A stretch of DNA of 64,000 bases, from positions 62,001-126,000 of the forward strand of contig CALXKL010000004.1 in NCBI GenBank assembly GCA_944388965.1, given 5' to 3'. A model generated the notes under the pieces. That model searched no databases, was not told the origin of the DNA, and saw only the letters and a program-made list of their open reading frames with translations. The DNA is from an uncultured Spirochaetales bacterium (lineage in GTDB: Bacteria; Spirochaetota; Spirochaetia; Sphaerochaetales; Sphaerochaetaceae). Below, in pieces: positions 6,487 to 14,940 of the stretch (position 1 is the stretch's first letter; every line of letters begins with the position of its first letter). A program made the position numbers and the translations under genes.

Positions 6487-7718
6487 TCGCCGTCCGCCCC
6501 GCACAGACCCCTGACGTACTCGTCCATGCTCCGGGCCACCTTCTTGGCGTAGCTGACCGCCTCGACGACGGTGTGGGCTCCGAGCACGACGTCACCGGCG
6601 GCGAAGATCCCCGCCCTGGTGGTCTCGCCCTTCTCGTCGGTGAGCAGAAGACCGTTCGGGCTCGGCTTCAGTCCCGCTGTCGTGTCGACCAGCTTGCTCT
6701 TGGGCCCCTGAGAGATCGCGATGAAGGTCGTGTCCGCCTCCACCGCCACCTCGCCGGGCTCCTCGCCTATGATGCGCCCCTCCTCGTCGAGGATCGTCCT
6801 GACGAACACCGGCCCGGTCTTCTCGATGCGCACGGGCTTCATGCGGAAAGCGAAGCGGGCACCCTCCAGCCTGGCGTACTCGACCTCCTCGAGGGCGGCT
6901 TCGCTGGCATCGCGCCGGGCGTAGATGGTGACCTCGTGGCGACCCTTCATGCGCAGGACCGTCCGTGCGACGTCCATCGCGGTGTTTCCGGCGCCTATGA
7001 TGGCGACTCTGGTTCCGACGTCGTATACCGACGGATTCACCAGGAAGTCGATGGCGAAGTGGACATTGCCCAGGCTCTCGCCCGCGATGCCGAGCTTCTT
7101 CGGTCTCCACACGCCCGTGCCGATGAAGATGGCCTTGTAGCCGTCTCTCAGCAGGTCGTCTATGACGAGGGCTCCTCCGATGGTCGTATTGGGCCGTATC
7201 CTGATGCCCATGGCCTCCAGCTTGGCCTTGTAGCGTTCCAGAATGGACTTGGGGAGACGGAACTCGGGGATGCCGTAGCGCAGCACCCCTCCGATTCCGT
7301 CGCGCGAATCGAAGATGGTGACGTCATAGCCCATGCGCCTCATCTCGATGGCTATCGTGAGTCCGGCGGGACCGCCGCCGATGACGGCGATCATGTTCCC
7401 GTTTTGAGGCATCATGTCGACCTCCACCGTGTCCAGGCAGGTCTCGCTGATGTAGTTCTCGATGGACGAGATGTGTATGCCCTGTCCCTTGCGCGAGAGC
7501 ACGCAGTGCCCTTCGCACTGTCTCTGGTGGTCGCACACCAGAGAGCACACGACAGAGAGCGGGTTGTTCTCGAACAGCATCCGTCCGGCATCCTGTACCC
7601 TGTTCTCCTTGAGCAGCGCTATCATCTCGGGAATCCTGGTGGAGATGGGGCAGCCCGTCATGCACTGCGGCTTCCTGCACTGGAGACATCTTCCGGCCTC
7701 CTCTATGACATGGATCAT
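6483..7718 (-). CDS. GltD-like NAD(P)/FAD iron-sulfur oxidoreductase
   Basis: A 411-residue flavoprotein related to the glutamate synthase small subunit. The N-terminal domain holds two cysteine groups (CLQCRKPQCMTGC from residue 11, and CSLVCDHQRQCEGHC near 58-72) that bind 4Fe-4S clusters. It is followed by the FAD motif GGGPAG (114-119) and a second dinucleotide motif GAGNTAMD (near 245). It moves electrons between NAD(P)H and a partner. No large glutamate synthase subunit is nearby, so glutamate synthesis is not assured; relatives serve as general NADPH-ferredoxin modules. GGAGG precedes the start. It diverges from the xanthine-dehydrogenase-like operon 94 bp away, which may be its redox partner (inference). 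Confidence 0.85.
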   Translation of the reverse strand: MIHVIEEAGRCLQCRKPQCMTGCPISTRIPEMIALLKENRVQDAGRMLFENNPLSVVCSLVCDHQRQCEGHCVLSRKGQGIHISSIENYISETCLDTVEVDMMPQNGNMIAVIGGGPAGLTIAIEMRRMGYDVTIFDSRDGIGGVLRYGIPEFRLPKSILERYKAKLEAMGIRIRPNTTIGGALVIDDLLRDGYKAIFIGTGVWRPKKLGIAGESLGNVHFAIDFLVNPSVYDVGTRVAIIGAGNTAMDVARTVLRMKGRHEVTIYARRDASEAALEEVEYARLEGARFAFRMKPVRIEKTGPVFVRTILDEEGRIIGEEPGEVAVEADTTFIAISQGPKSKLVDTTAGLKPSPNGLLLTDEKGETTRAGIFAAGDVVLGAHTVVEAVSYAKKVARSMDEYVRGLCGADGD

Positions 7719-7776
7719 GATCGTCCTCCTGACAGAAAGTCTACATTCCCATCCATGCCCGATTCAGACCTGAATG

Positions 7777-7806
7777 TGGAAAACGGCGACATGTTTGTGC
7801 TAGACT
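7777..7806 (+). promoter_or_regulatory. Promoter of the xanthine-dehydrogenase-like operon, leaderless type
   Basis: TGGAAA (7777-7782), 18 bp, extended -10 TGC-TAGACT (-10 at 7801-7806), then six bases to the ATG at 7813. No Shine-Dalgarno sequence is present. Confidence 0.55.
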
Positions 7807-7812
7807 TCCCAC

Positions 7813-9768
7813 ATGGCAGAACACATGCGAAACAGCCAGAACAGAAGCAACAAGTTCTACGGCACGCTGGTGAGCACGGGCATGGAGAACGTGAAGCTGA
7901 CGGGAATCGGACTGCCGGAGCTCAGCGACCGCTACTTCACGCTGCGTCGCAGCGACTTTGCCGGAGACTGCGTGCTGTCCGTGTTCGACGGGACGATACC
8001 CGTCCTCAGCGAGGAGAAGATACTCTACCCCCAGCAGGCCGTCATGGCCCTGTTCGGCCCTGACAACGAGTCGGTCAAGCTGCTTGCGCGCCAGGTGACC
8101 TTCGACACCGCGGAGCTCGAGAAGGACAACTCCCTGGCGCTTGAGGAAGGCATGTCGGACGAGCTGGGCATGGGAAGCGAGGTCGAGGACAGGTCCGAGC
8201 TGCGCCGTGTCGACTCCAGCATGCACAGCGCATCAGTGCAGTACGAATCGCCTGTGCTGATGGTCTGCGAATGCTGGCAGGAGGGCGAGAGGCTCCATAT
8301 CGAGGTGCCCACCCAGTGGCCTGCCCTCATAAGACGGAACGTCGCCGCACTGCTCTCCTGTCCCGAAGCGAATGTCGTGGTCCACCAGATGCCCTGCCAG
8401 AGCCGCCATGACGAATACCTGATCCCTCCGGCGATATACGCCTACGTCGGGGCGATGGCCACGATGAAGGCGGGGCTTCCGGTCGTGCTCACGGGACATG
8501 CGTATGCGGTGACCCCGGACATCAGGATCGAACGAAGCACGTACTGCAGCGAGGACGGACATCCGGTGTGCGAGGAATGCCGCATGACGGCCTCCCTCGG
8601 GGCGTTCTCCATCGCCGACGAGGAGTTCATCCGCCAGAGCCTGACCGGTCTGATACCGAACTATCCCCTGACCCATTTCCATGCCTCCGTCGAGGTGAGA
8701 CGCTCATCCACCTTCCCTTCCGTGTTCAACGATGGAGCAGGCTACCCGGAGGCCCTGGCCTCCAGCGAGAGGCAGGCCAATGCGATAGCCGATGCGTTCG
8801 AGACCCCACCGCCCCTGTGGAGGCGGCTGGTATGCACCTCCAGACGGCCGTTCACCGACCACATACCGTCCATAGACCTGGCACAGCTTGTCTCGCTGGG
8901 GGATGACATCGTCGACGAGTGCGACTTCAACAGGAAGTGGGCCTCGTACTCCACACAGAGGGACGACTACTCTCTCCTGTCGTTCAACAGGGGCGTCGGG
9001 ATGGCCATGGGCGTCTCCATAGCCGGCTTCTCCACCAGCATGGCCAAGGACTTCTGCGCACAGGCCAGGATAACGCTCACCGAGAAGAAGAACCTGACGC
9101 TGCTCACGTCCTTCCCCTCCGACGGAGCCTTCGACGCCCTCGTCTCGAAGGTCGTCGCCAGCGAAGTGGACCTGGAAGACGAGAAGGATGTGATAATCCT
9201 GGACAACGACGGCACGGCGACCGACTCGGGCCCTGACATGCTCCAGCGCCGGATGGGCCACTTCCCGGTCCAGCTGGCCAATGCATGCGCAAGACTCAAC
9301 CTCGAAAGGAAGGACGCGGCCCTGCCGCTGTCGATAGTCTTCGACACCGACGAGAAGCTCATGCCATGCGAATTCGAGCCCAGAGGCATGGCCTGGGTGA
9401 TCGTAGAGACACGTCTCGACGACATCTCCTTCACTCCGACGGTACTGGACGTATGGGTCTCCGTCATGGTCGATGCGAACATGCCGGAAAAGGATCTGGC
9501 GCTGTCCGTCCGCCGCCAGGTGGTGTCCACCCTGGTGGAGTGCGGGGCGACGCCCAGCACCTTTGCCCAGCACCCGTTCGGCGTGCACATAAGGCGTGTC
9601 GACTCGCTCTCGGGAGGCGTCACCAGCATCGATGCTGCGATGAAGGGGCTGGTGAAGGCCGCCTTCCAGGACTCAGTCAGGATGTGCATGTCGCTCGTCG
9701 GAGACGAACTTCCGCTCACGAGCGCGGCGATCGACAAGGCGTACAGGGCAAAGGAGGACGAGCAATGA
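7813..9768 (+). CDS. Xanthine dehydrogenase/aldehyde oxidase-like large subunit, degenerate
   Basis: A 651-residue protein recognisable as a molybdenum-hydroxylase large subunit mainly from its neighbours and from blocks such as SLLSFNRGVGMAMGVSIAG (about 387-405), which matches the GxGIAxG block. It is shorter than usual (about 750). The usual GGGFGGK pterin loop seems replaced by CQSRHDE (about 195-201), the RGFG loop by NDGAG (306-310), and the catalytic-Glu region near the C-terminus reads VGDELP (629-634). These alignments are by eye. Cofactor binding is therefore doubtful: the protein may be an inactive scaffold or bind something else. No molybdenum-cofactor genes are in the window. It is followed by the iron-sulfur and FAD subunits. 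Confidence 0.72.
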   Translation: MAEHMRNSQNRSNKFYGTLVSTGMENVKLTGIGLPELSDRYFTLRRSDFAGDCVLSVFDGTIPVLSEEKILYPQQAVMALFGPDNESVKLLARQVTFDTAELEKDNSLALEEGMSDELGMGSEVEDRSELRRVDSSMHSASVQYESPVLMVCECWQEGERLHIEVPTQWPALIRRNVAALLSCPEANVVVHQMPCQSRHDEYLIPPAIYAYVGAMATMKAGLPVVLTGHAYAVTPDIRIERSTYCSEDGHPVCEECRMTASLGAFSIADEEFIRQSLTGLIPNYPLTHFHASVEVRRSSTFPSVFNDGAGYPEALASSERQANAIADAFETPPPLWRRLVCTSRRPFTDHIPSIDLAQLVSLGDDIVDECDFNRKWASYSTQRDDYSLLSFNRGVGMAMGVSIAGFSTSMAKDFCAQARITLTEKKNLTLLTSFPSDGAFDALVSKVVASEVDLEDEKDVIILDNDGTATDSGPDMLQRRMGHFPVQLANACARLNLERKDAALPLSIVFDTDEKLMPCEFEPRGMAWVIVETRLDDISFTPTVLDVWVSVMVDANMPEKDLALSVRRQVVSTLVECGATPSTFAQHPFGVHIRRVDSLSGGVTSIDAAMKGLVKAAFQDSVRMCMSLVGDELPLTSAAIDKAYRAKEDEQ

Positions 9769-10262
9769 GGATAGAAGTCACGATCGACGGCAAGTTCCTG
9801 GCCTTATCGCTTTCCAGCGACAAGCCGCTGAACCTCCTTCTGATCGACGAGATGGGCACGCGTTCGATCAGGAACAGCTGCCGGGGAGGCATGTGCGGAA
9901 ACTGCATCGTCCTTCTGGACGGCAAGGCGGTCCTCTCATGTCTGGTGCCCGCCTTCGAGATACGCGAGCGGACGATCATGACGTTCGAGGGCTTCTCGCG
10001 CACCAGGGACTACAGGGACATAGAGAAGGCCTATGCGGCATGCGACATGCATCCCTGCGAGGCGTGCCATGCCTCGCGTACACTGCTGATAGAGAGCATC
10101 GTCAGGCGCCATGAGATGGCGGCAAGCGACTTCGACGAGGCCGAGATACTCCAGGAGTCGGCGCTGATCGACTGCCACTGCATGGACAGCGCGGGCTTCG
10201 TGGAGGTCGTGAGGGAGGCCCTGGCCAACAGGAGGAAGAGGAAGAATGTACGTAGAGCTTAG
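9765..10262 (+). CDS. Xanthine dehydrogenase-type 2Fe-2S small subunit
   Basis: This 165-residue electron-transfer subunit keeps both 2Fe-2S sites of the family. The plant-ferredoxin-type cluster has Cys39, Cys44, Cys47 and Cys59 (SCRGGMCGNC..LSC). The second, helical-domain cluster has Cys98, Cys101, Cys137 and Cys139 (CEAC and CHC). Full conservation contrasts with the degenerate large subunit. The ATG overlaps the upstream stop (ATGA) with AAAGGAGG before it, so translation is coupled. It would pass electrons between the large subunit and the FAD subunit. Confidence 0.87.
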   Translation: MRIEVTIDGKFLALSLSSDKPLNLLLIDEMGTRSIRNSCRGGMCGNCIVLLDGKAVLSCLVPAFEIRERTIMTFEGFSRTRDYRDIEKAYAACDMHPCEACHASRTLLIESIVRRHEMAASDFDEAEILQESALIDCHCMDSAGFVEVVREALANRRKRKNVRRA

Positions 10263-11166
10263 GTCCCCGAACATCCATGAGCCGGCCAGCATGACGGAGT
10301 ACAACAACACGATCGTCAACTACCGCGGCACGACACCCTTCCTGTGGGCCGGGGGGACCGAGATCATGAGCGAGCCCGACTTCTACCCCGCCCTGAGGGG
10401 GAACATGGAGATCATATCCCTGGACAGGATAGAGGAGCTCCATCACTTCCTGCGCAACGACCGCTATGCGGAGTTCGGGGCGATGGTGAGCATCAACGAG
10501 ATAGCCCAGGCCGGAAAGCTGGTCCTGCCGAAGATCCTGCTGGACACGATCAACGGCACGGCGACACGTACCATCAGGGAGCGCATCACCATAGGCGGCA
10601 GCCTGTGCACCAGACGGTTCAAGACGGCCCTGGCCTCCACGCTGATGATCCTCGACGCGGCCGTAGAGCTGAGATACATGAAGAAGAGGATGCATTCGAA
10701 GTGGTTCCAGATCTCGAGGATATACGACAAGGACGGCAGGCTCGACGTGCCTGCCGGGGCGCTTCTGAGCAAGGTCCGCATCGCGATCCAGCAGTACGAC
10801 TACCAGTACCTGCGTTCCGTGGGCTCCCCCGTGAAGGACCCCTGCGACGCCTGCACTCTCGCCATGGTCGCCCGCTTCGAGCAGAACAGCATATCGTACG
10901 CCAGGCTGATCTTCACCCTCCCGGACAGGGGCTTCTGCTACAGCAGGGACCTGGACAACATGATCACCAGCATGCAGCTTCCCGTGAACATCTCCAGATA
11001 CGCGCAGATAGAGAACTTCGTGATCGACCACATCAGGGAGGGCTTTGCCGACCTGTCGCCGCTGAGGGAGGACAGGCTGCGCGGCATGATCCACGACATG
11101 ATCAAGGACATCAACGAGCGCGTGCTCTCCTACACGGGACGCGACGTGGACAGGTTCAACGGTTGA
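10246..11166 (+). CDS. Xanthine dehydrogenase-type FAD-binding subunit
   Basis: This 306-residue protein matches the medium, FAD-binding subunit of molybdenum hydroxylases. It has LWAGGTEIM at 33-41 (the AGGTDL-type flavin motif) and TIGGSLC at 115-121 (the TIGGN-type motif). A CO-dehydrogenase flavoprotein C-terminal domain follows. Length is normal. Its start overlaps the 2Fe-2S gene by 17 bp, and a purine-rich ribosome site precedes it. Conserved flavin motifs suggest that the electron-transfer half of the complex still works. Confidence 0.85.
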   Translation: MYVELRSPNIHEPASMTEYNNTIVNYRGTTPFLWAGGTEIMSEPDFYPALRGNMEIISLDRIEELHHFLRNDRYAEFGAMVSINEIAQAGKLVLPKILLDTINGTATRTIRERITIGGSLCTRRFKTALASTLMILDAAVELRYMKKRMHSKWFQISRIYDKDGRLDVPAGALLSKVRIAIQQYDYQYLRSVGSPVKDPCDACTLAMVARFEQNSISYARLIFTLPDRGFCYSRDLDNMITSMQLPVNISRYAQIENFVIDHIREGFADLSPLREDRLRGMIHDMIKDINERVLSYTGRDVDRFNG

Positions 11167-11195
11167 CGCGGCCTCTCTCCTGAGGGCGAGCCGTC

Positions 11196-12206
11196 TCAGC
11201 GGAAGATCGATGTGGATTCACGGATCATCAGCTCGCAGCCCAGATGTATGGACTCTATGTGCTCGTCATCCCCGTTTATCACCCGGACCAGCATCTCCAC
11301 GGCAAGAGTGCCCAGCTGGTCGAACGGCTGGCACACGGTGGTGATCGTGGGGTTCATCATCCTGCTGAACTGGATGTTGTCGAAGCCGACGACGGCCACG
11401 TCCTGCGGCACCCTGAGCCCTGCGGCGAGGGAGGCCTTGATCGCTGCGCATGCAAGGACATCGGATATGCAAAAGAAGGCATCCGGTCTGCCGGGCTGCG
11501 AGAGCATCCTCGTGACGTTCGCCACCGCGATGTCGTAGTCCATGTCCGCACCCACGGCGCAGATGATATCGTCGTCGATTGCAAAACCATGACTGACCAG
11601 CGCGTTCCGGTAGCCCTTGTAGCGCTCTTTCGAGTACTTGAACTCGGCGGGGCCGTTGATCAGGGCGATGCGGCGGCGCCCGAGGCTTATGAGGTACTTG
11701 ACCGCGTTCTCGCTGGCGCTCTCGTCATCGACCGTCACGTAGGGGACACCGGCCGTGGTCGCGGATTCACAGCAGGTCACCACAGGCACCACCTGTCTTA
11801 TCGTCTCGACAGTCTCGGGGACGATGGCGTTGGTCAGTATCACACCGGCCGCCCTGGAGGTCCGGATCAGGTCTATGAAGGACTGCAGGTCGGTCCCCAG
11901 CGGGTTCTCGTTGACAACCAGGTTGTAGCCGAAGCGCTTGGCCGTGCGTCTGGAGGCCTCTATTATCGGCGAGTAGAATGGGTTCTTCAGCGAGGGGACG
12001 TTGAAGATCAGCATGTTGTTCCTGGGCTGCGGCCGCAGATCCAGCGTCGAGGGGTCCACCCCCAGCTCGCGCAGCGCCTGGATGACGCGCGCCCTCTTCT
12101 CGTCGCTGACCGACTGCGATCGGTTGAACACCCTGGATATCGTGGCAATGGACAGTCCGCTCCTTTCAGCGATCGTCTGGTAGGAAAGCTTCGTCCTGTT
12201 GCTCAT
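11196..12206 (-). CDS. LacI-family transcriptional regulator
   Basis: A 336-residue regulator with the N-terminal LacI helix-turn-helix (SYQTIAERSGLSIATISRVFN, residues about 8-28), the hinge region and a periplasmic-binding-protein-like sensor domain containing the usual AAGVILTNA and VAVVGFDN blocks. It is the last gene of the sugar operon and likely controls it. Two perfect palindromes in the operon promoter region (19609-19623 and 19719-19731) are suitable LacI sites. The inducer is presumably the imported sugar or a product of it. The start follows AGGAGG at 10 bp. Confidence 0.9.
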   Translation of the reverse strand: MSNRTKLSYQTIAERSGLSIATISRVFNRSQSVSDEKRARVIQALRELGVDPSTLDLRPQPRNNMLIFNVPSLKNPFYSPIIEASRRTAKRFGYNLVVNENPLGTDLQSFIDLIRTSRAAGVILTNAIVPETVETIRQVVPVVTCCESATTAGVPYVTVDDESASENAVKYLISLGRRRIALINGPAEFKYSKERYKGYRNALVSHGFAIDDDIICAVGADMDYDIAVANVTRMLSQPGRPDAFFCISDVLACAAIKASLAAGLRVPQDVAVVGFDNIQFSRMMNPTITTVCQPFDQLGTLAVEMLVRVINGDDEHIESIHLGCELMIRESTSIFR

Positions 12207-12223
12207 CGCCTATCGTCCTCCTG

Positions 12224-13183
12224 TCATGACCCGACCGCCTCGGCAAGACGCAGGGCATGGACCACCTCGTCAGGGCACGAGGCAGGATCGCACCTGCCCT
12301 CGAGCGTGTCGACGATGCTCCTCAGCTCCTCGTAGTACCATCCAGTGGGAGGCACGTTGATGCCGGTCGATACGACTACAGGGTATTCGACAGGAAGGAC
12401 CTTTGCAACACCACCTTCGGGATAAAGCACGACTCCTGAAGGGGAGTTCACGATCACGGCATGCTCGAACACCGCACGCCATGTCGCCTCGAACGGGATA
12501 CAGGCATCCAGCCATCCGGACTCTATCAGGACCAGAGAACCTCCGGCGTCCCTGAAGGCCGCATGGTGATGGTTCCCTCCGCCACACGCACTCCACAGCA
12601 GCTCCACGGAGACGCCCAGGAGCGCGACCATCATGTCGATGTCGTGGATCATCAGGTCGAACGGGACCAGCCCGCTCCTGTCACGGTCCAGAAGCCAGGC
12701 CCCCTCGCTCCAGGCAGGCTTTTCGGAAAGCCTGGTGAAGCGCACCTCCTTCAGGCGTCCATATGCACCACCCTCCACGGCCTGTTTCAGCAGGGCGAAC
12801 TCCTTCGTGTAGCGGCACACAAGCGCCGGAATCAGCATGCGGCCTCGCCGATGCGCCTCCTCATACATGTCATATGCATCCCGGCTTGACAGCGCCAGGG
12901 GCTTTTCACATATCACGTCGCAATCCAGCGCCAGCGCCTGAAGGACGTTCTCGCGGTGCAGCCAGCTCGGCGTGGTGATGTCTATCGTGTCGATTCCGCA
13001 ATGACAGCGGACGGCATCCTCCATGTCGTCGTGGAAGTCAAGACCATGGGTCGCGGCGAACGCCCTGTCCGCATCCGTCTTTCCGACCACGGCAACGACC
13101 CGGGCCCTGTCGCCGAGGTATGCGTAGTTCGCCAGATGCACGCGCCCCATGCCGCCAAGGCCGACGAGCAGTATGTTCCTCAT
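12224..13183 (-). CDS. Gfo/Idh/MocA-family oxidoreductase
   Basis: A 319-residue NAD(P)-dependent sugar or polyol dehydrogenase. The Rossmann motif VGLGGMG lies at 6-12, and the family signature CEKPLA is near 96-101 with the catalytic-type Lys. The open frame continues upstream to 14224, but that part is antisense-like composition over a real gene. The ATG at 13183 overlaps the upstream stop by 4 bp (ATGA), which fixes the start. It is the second dehydrogenase of the operon. Substrate unknown; operons with two such dehydrogenases and two TIM-barrel isomerases often handle inositols or 3-keto sugars. Confidence 0.87.
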   Translation of the reverse strand: MRNILLVGLGGMGRVHLANYAYLGDRARVVAVVGKTDADRAFAATHGLDFHDDMEDAVRCHCGIDTIDITTPSWLHRENVLQALALDCDVICEKPLALSSRDAYDMYEEAHRRGRMLIPALVCRYTKEFALLKQAVEGGAYGRLKEVRFTRLSEKPAWSEGAWLLDRDRSGLVPFDLMIHDIDMMVALLGVSVELLWSACGGGNHHHAAFRDAGGSLVLIESGWLDACIPFEATWRAVFEHAVIVNSPSGVVLYPEGGVAKVLPVEYPVVVSTGINVPPTGWYYEELRSIVDTLEGRCDPASCPDEVVHALRLAEAVGS

Positions 13184-13995
13184 AGCACGTACCCCAGGTG
13201 CCTCAGGTATTCGCCGCTGCGTCTGACGGCATCGTCCACCTCCGCCAGATCCTTCGCTCCGCAGGAGGTGAACTCGATCTCGATGGACAGCGGGCTGTGG
13301 TTGCCGGCCCTGTCCAGAACCGAGAGTATAGACGGGAAGTCGACATATCCATCGCCAAGGGCGGGGAAGTTCCACTCGGTCCTCTCTCCGGCCTTGTCCT
13401 TGATGTGGACATAGTCGATCAGGTCCGCATTGGCCTCTACATCCTCCACGCCCTTGACGTCGCCGTAGAAGATGGCGTTGGCCGTGTCGTAACAGATACC
13501 CACGCGGGGGCTGGAGACCAGGTCGACTATCGATGCCAGCCTCGTGGCCGTCCCGTGCTCCCCATGTGTCTCCAGCACCAGATTCATGTCGTACTTCTCG
13601 AGCAGGGGAAGGAAGGTGCGGATGTTCGAGGCCACCAGATCGTCGCCTGCGCTGGTCCTGTCCTTCAGATGGGCCTCCCCTACGCTGGAGACGATGACCG
13701 GGGCCGAGAAAAAATGTGCAACCTCGATGTTGTCCACGAAATCGGCGATGCGCTCCTCGTCCATGAGATTGACATGGCCGCTCATGGCGACGACCGTCAG
13801 ACCCGCCTCCTCGAGAAGCCTTCGGGTCCTCAGTAGACGCGACAGGCTCATGTCCGGGAAGACGTGCTCCGTCCACCCCTTCGTCGCAGTGAGCTCGATC
13901 GCATGGAAGCCGGCGGCCACGATGCCGTGGACGGCCTCCTCGATCGAATAGCCGTGGTAGCAGTTGGAATTTACCGCGATTGTCCTGGGCAGCAT
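13180..13995 (-). CDS. Sugar phosphate isomerase/epimerase-like TIM barrel (AP_endonuc_2)
   Basis: A 271-residue xylose-isomerase-like TIM barrel. Metal-binding-type residues are seen in VLETHGEHG (about 140-148), ICYDTANAIFYG (about 168-179) and DYVHIKDK (about 194-201), the usual Glu/Asp/His pattern. It probably isomerises or dehydrates a sugar or keto-inositol in the cytoplasm. GGGAGG precedes the ATG. It sits 12 bp after another TIM-barrel gene of the same superfamily, to which it is only distantly similar. Confidence 0.85.
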   Translation of the reverse strand: MLPRTIAVNSNCYHGYSIEEAVHGIVAAGFHAIELTATKGWTEHVFPDMSLSRLLRTRRLLEEAGLTVVAMSGHVNLMDEERIADFVDNIEVAHFFSAPVIVSSVGEAHLKDRTSAGDDLVASNIRTFLPLLEKYDMNLVLETHGEHGTATRLASIVDLVSSPRVGICYDTANAIFYGDVKGVEDVEANADLIDYVHIKDKAGERTEWNFPALGDGYVDFPSILSVLDRAGNHSPLSIEIEFTSCGAKDLAEVDDAVRRSGEYLRHLGYVL

Positions 13996-14007
13996 GTCGG
14001 GCCTCCC

Positions 14008-14922
14008 TCAGATGACGAAGTTGCGCATGTAGCGGTACGTGATCTCCACGGAAGCCTCGACCCTTTTGCGGCTGCCCTCGTATGCCTTGTCCTCGATCTC
14101 GACACAGGCATCCCCGTCGTAGCCGCATTCGGTGAGCGCGCTTACGAACGCGCCCCAGTCGACATCGCCGAGTCCGGGAAGCTTGGGTGTCATGTAGTCC
14201 AGGGGGTATGCCATCACGCCGCACTCGGCAAGTCTGTCAGGATGCAGCTTGATGTCCTTGAAGTGCACATGGAAGAACCTGTCATGGAAGTCCCAGACCG
14301 CCTTGACGTAGTCCATGCCCTGCCAGATGAAGTGGCTCGGGTCGAAGTTCAGCCCGAAGTTGTCATAGTCGAGCAGAGCGAACATCCTCCTCCAGATCGC
14401 CGGAGAGGTGAAGATGTTCTGTCCACCGGGCCACTGGTCGGGGCCGAAGAGCATCGGACAGTTCTCGATGCCTATCCGCACTCCACGCTCCTTCGCATAC
14501 TTCAGGATCGGATCCCATGTCTTCACGGCCAGTTCGATGCTATCGTCGACCGTCATGTTCTGGTCGCGTCCGATGAAGGTGTTGACCAGGTTCACGCCGA
14601 GCTTCGCGGCTGCATCGATGCAGGCGTATATGTGTCTTATCGCGGCTTCGCTCCTGGCCTTGTCCGCATCCAGCGGGTTGGGATAGTAGCCGAGCGCCGA
14701 TATCCTCATGCCATGGCCGGACACATAGTCCAGAATGTACTTCGCCTTCGCATCGTCCAGGTTCGCCACATCGATATGGCTTACGCCGGCATAGCGACGC
14801 TCCGCCTTGCCCTGCGGCCAGCAGGCGACCTCCACGCATTCGTACCCCACCCTTGAGGCGTGGTCGATCATCTCCTCGAACGTATATCCGTCATAGATCG
14901 CACTGAGAATTCCAAGCTTCAT
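14008..14922 (-). CDS. Sugar phosphate isomerase/epimerase-like TIM barrel
   Basis: A 304-residue member of the xylose-isomerase-like superfamily. Recognisable blocks are YECVEVACWPQG near residue 27, GIENCPM (about 151-157, metal Glu), LNFDPSHFIWQG (about 193-204) and FHVHFKDIKL (about 219-228). The start has AAAGGAGG eight bases upstream. Within the operon it follows the first dehydrogenase and precedes the second isomerase. Relatives act on keto-inositol or related ring sugars; the exact substrate is unknown. Confidence 0.86.
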   Translation of the reverse strand: MKLGILSAIYDGYTFEEMIDHASRVGYECVEVACWPQGKAERRYAGVSHIDVANLDDAKAKYILDYVSGHGMRISALGYYPNPLDADKARSEAAIRHIYACIDAAAKLGVNLVNTFIGRDQNMTVDDSIELAVKTWDPILKYAKERGVRIGIENCPMLFGPDQWPGGQNIFTSPAIWRRMFALLDYDNFGLNFDPSHFIWQGMDYVKAVWDFHDRFFHVHFKDIKLHPDRLAECGVMAYPLDYMTPKLPGLGDVDWGAFVSALTECGYDGDACVEIEDKAYEGSRKRVEASVEITYRYMRNFVI

Positions 14923-14940
14923 GTCTTCTCCTCCTTTACA

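Noticed and set aside
13184-14224. N-terminal extension of the second dehydrogenase
   Set aside because: It lies over the two isomerase genes and reads as Arg/Gly-rich noise. The ATGA junction at 13180-13183 gives the right start.
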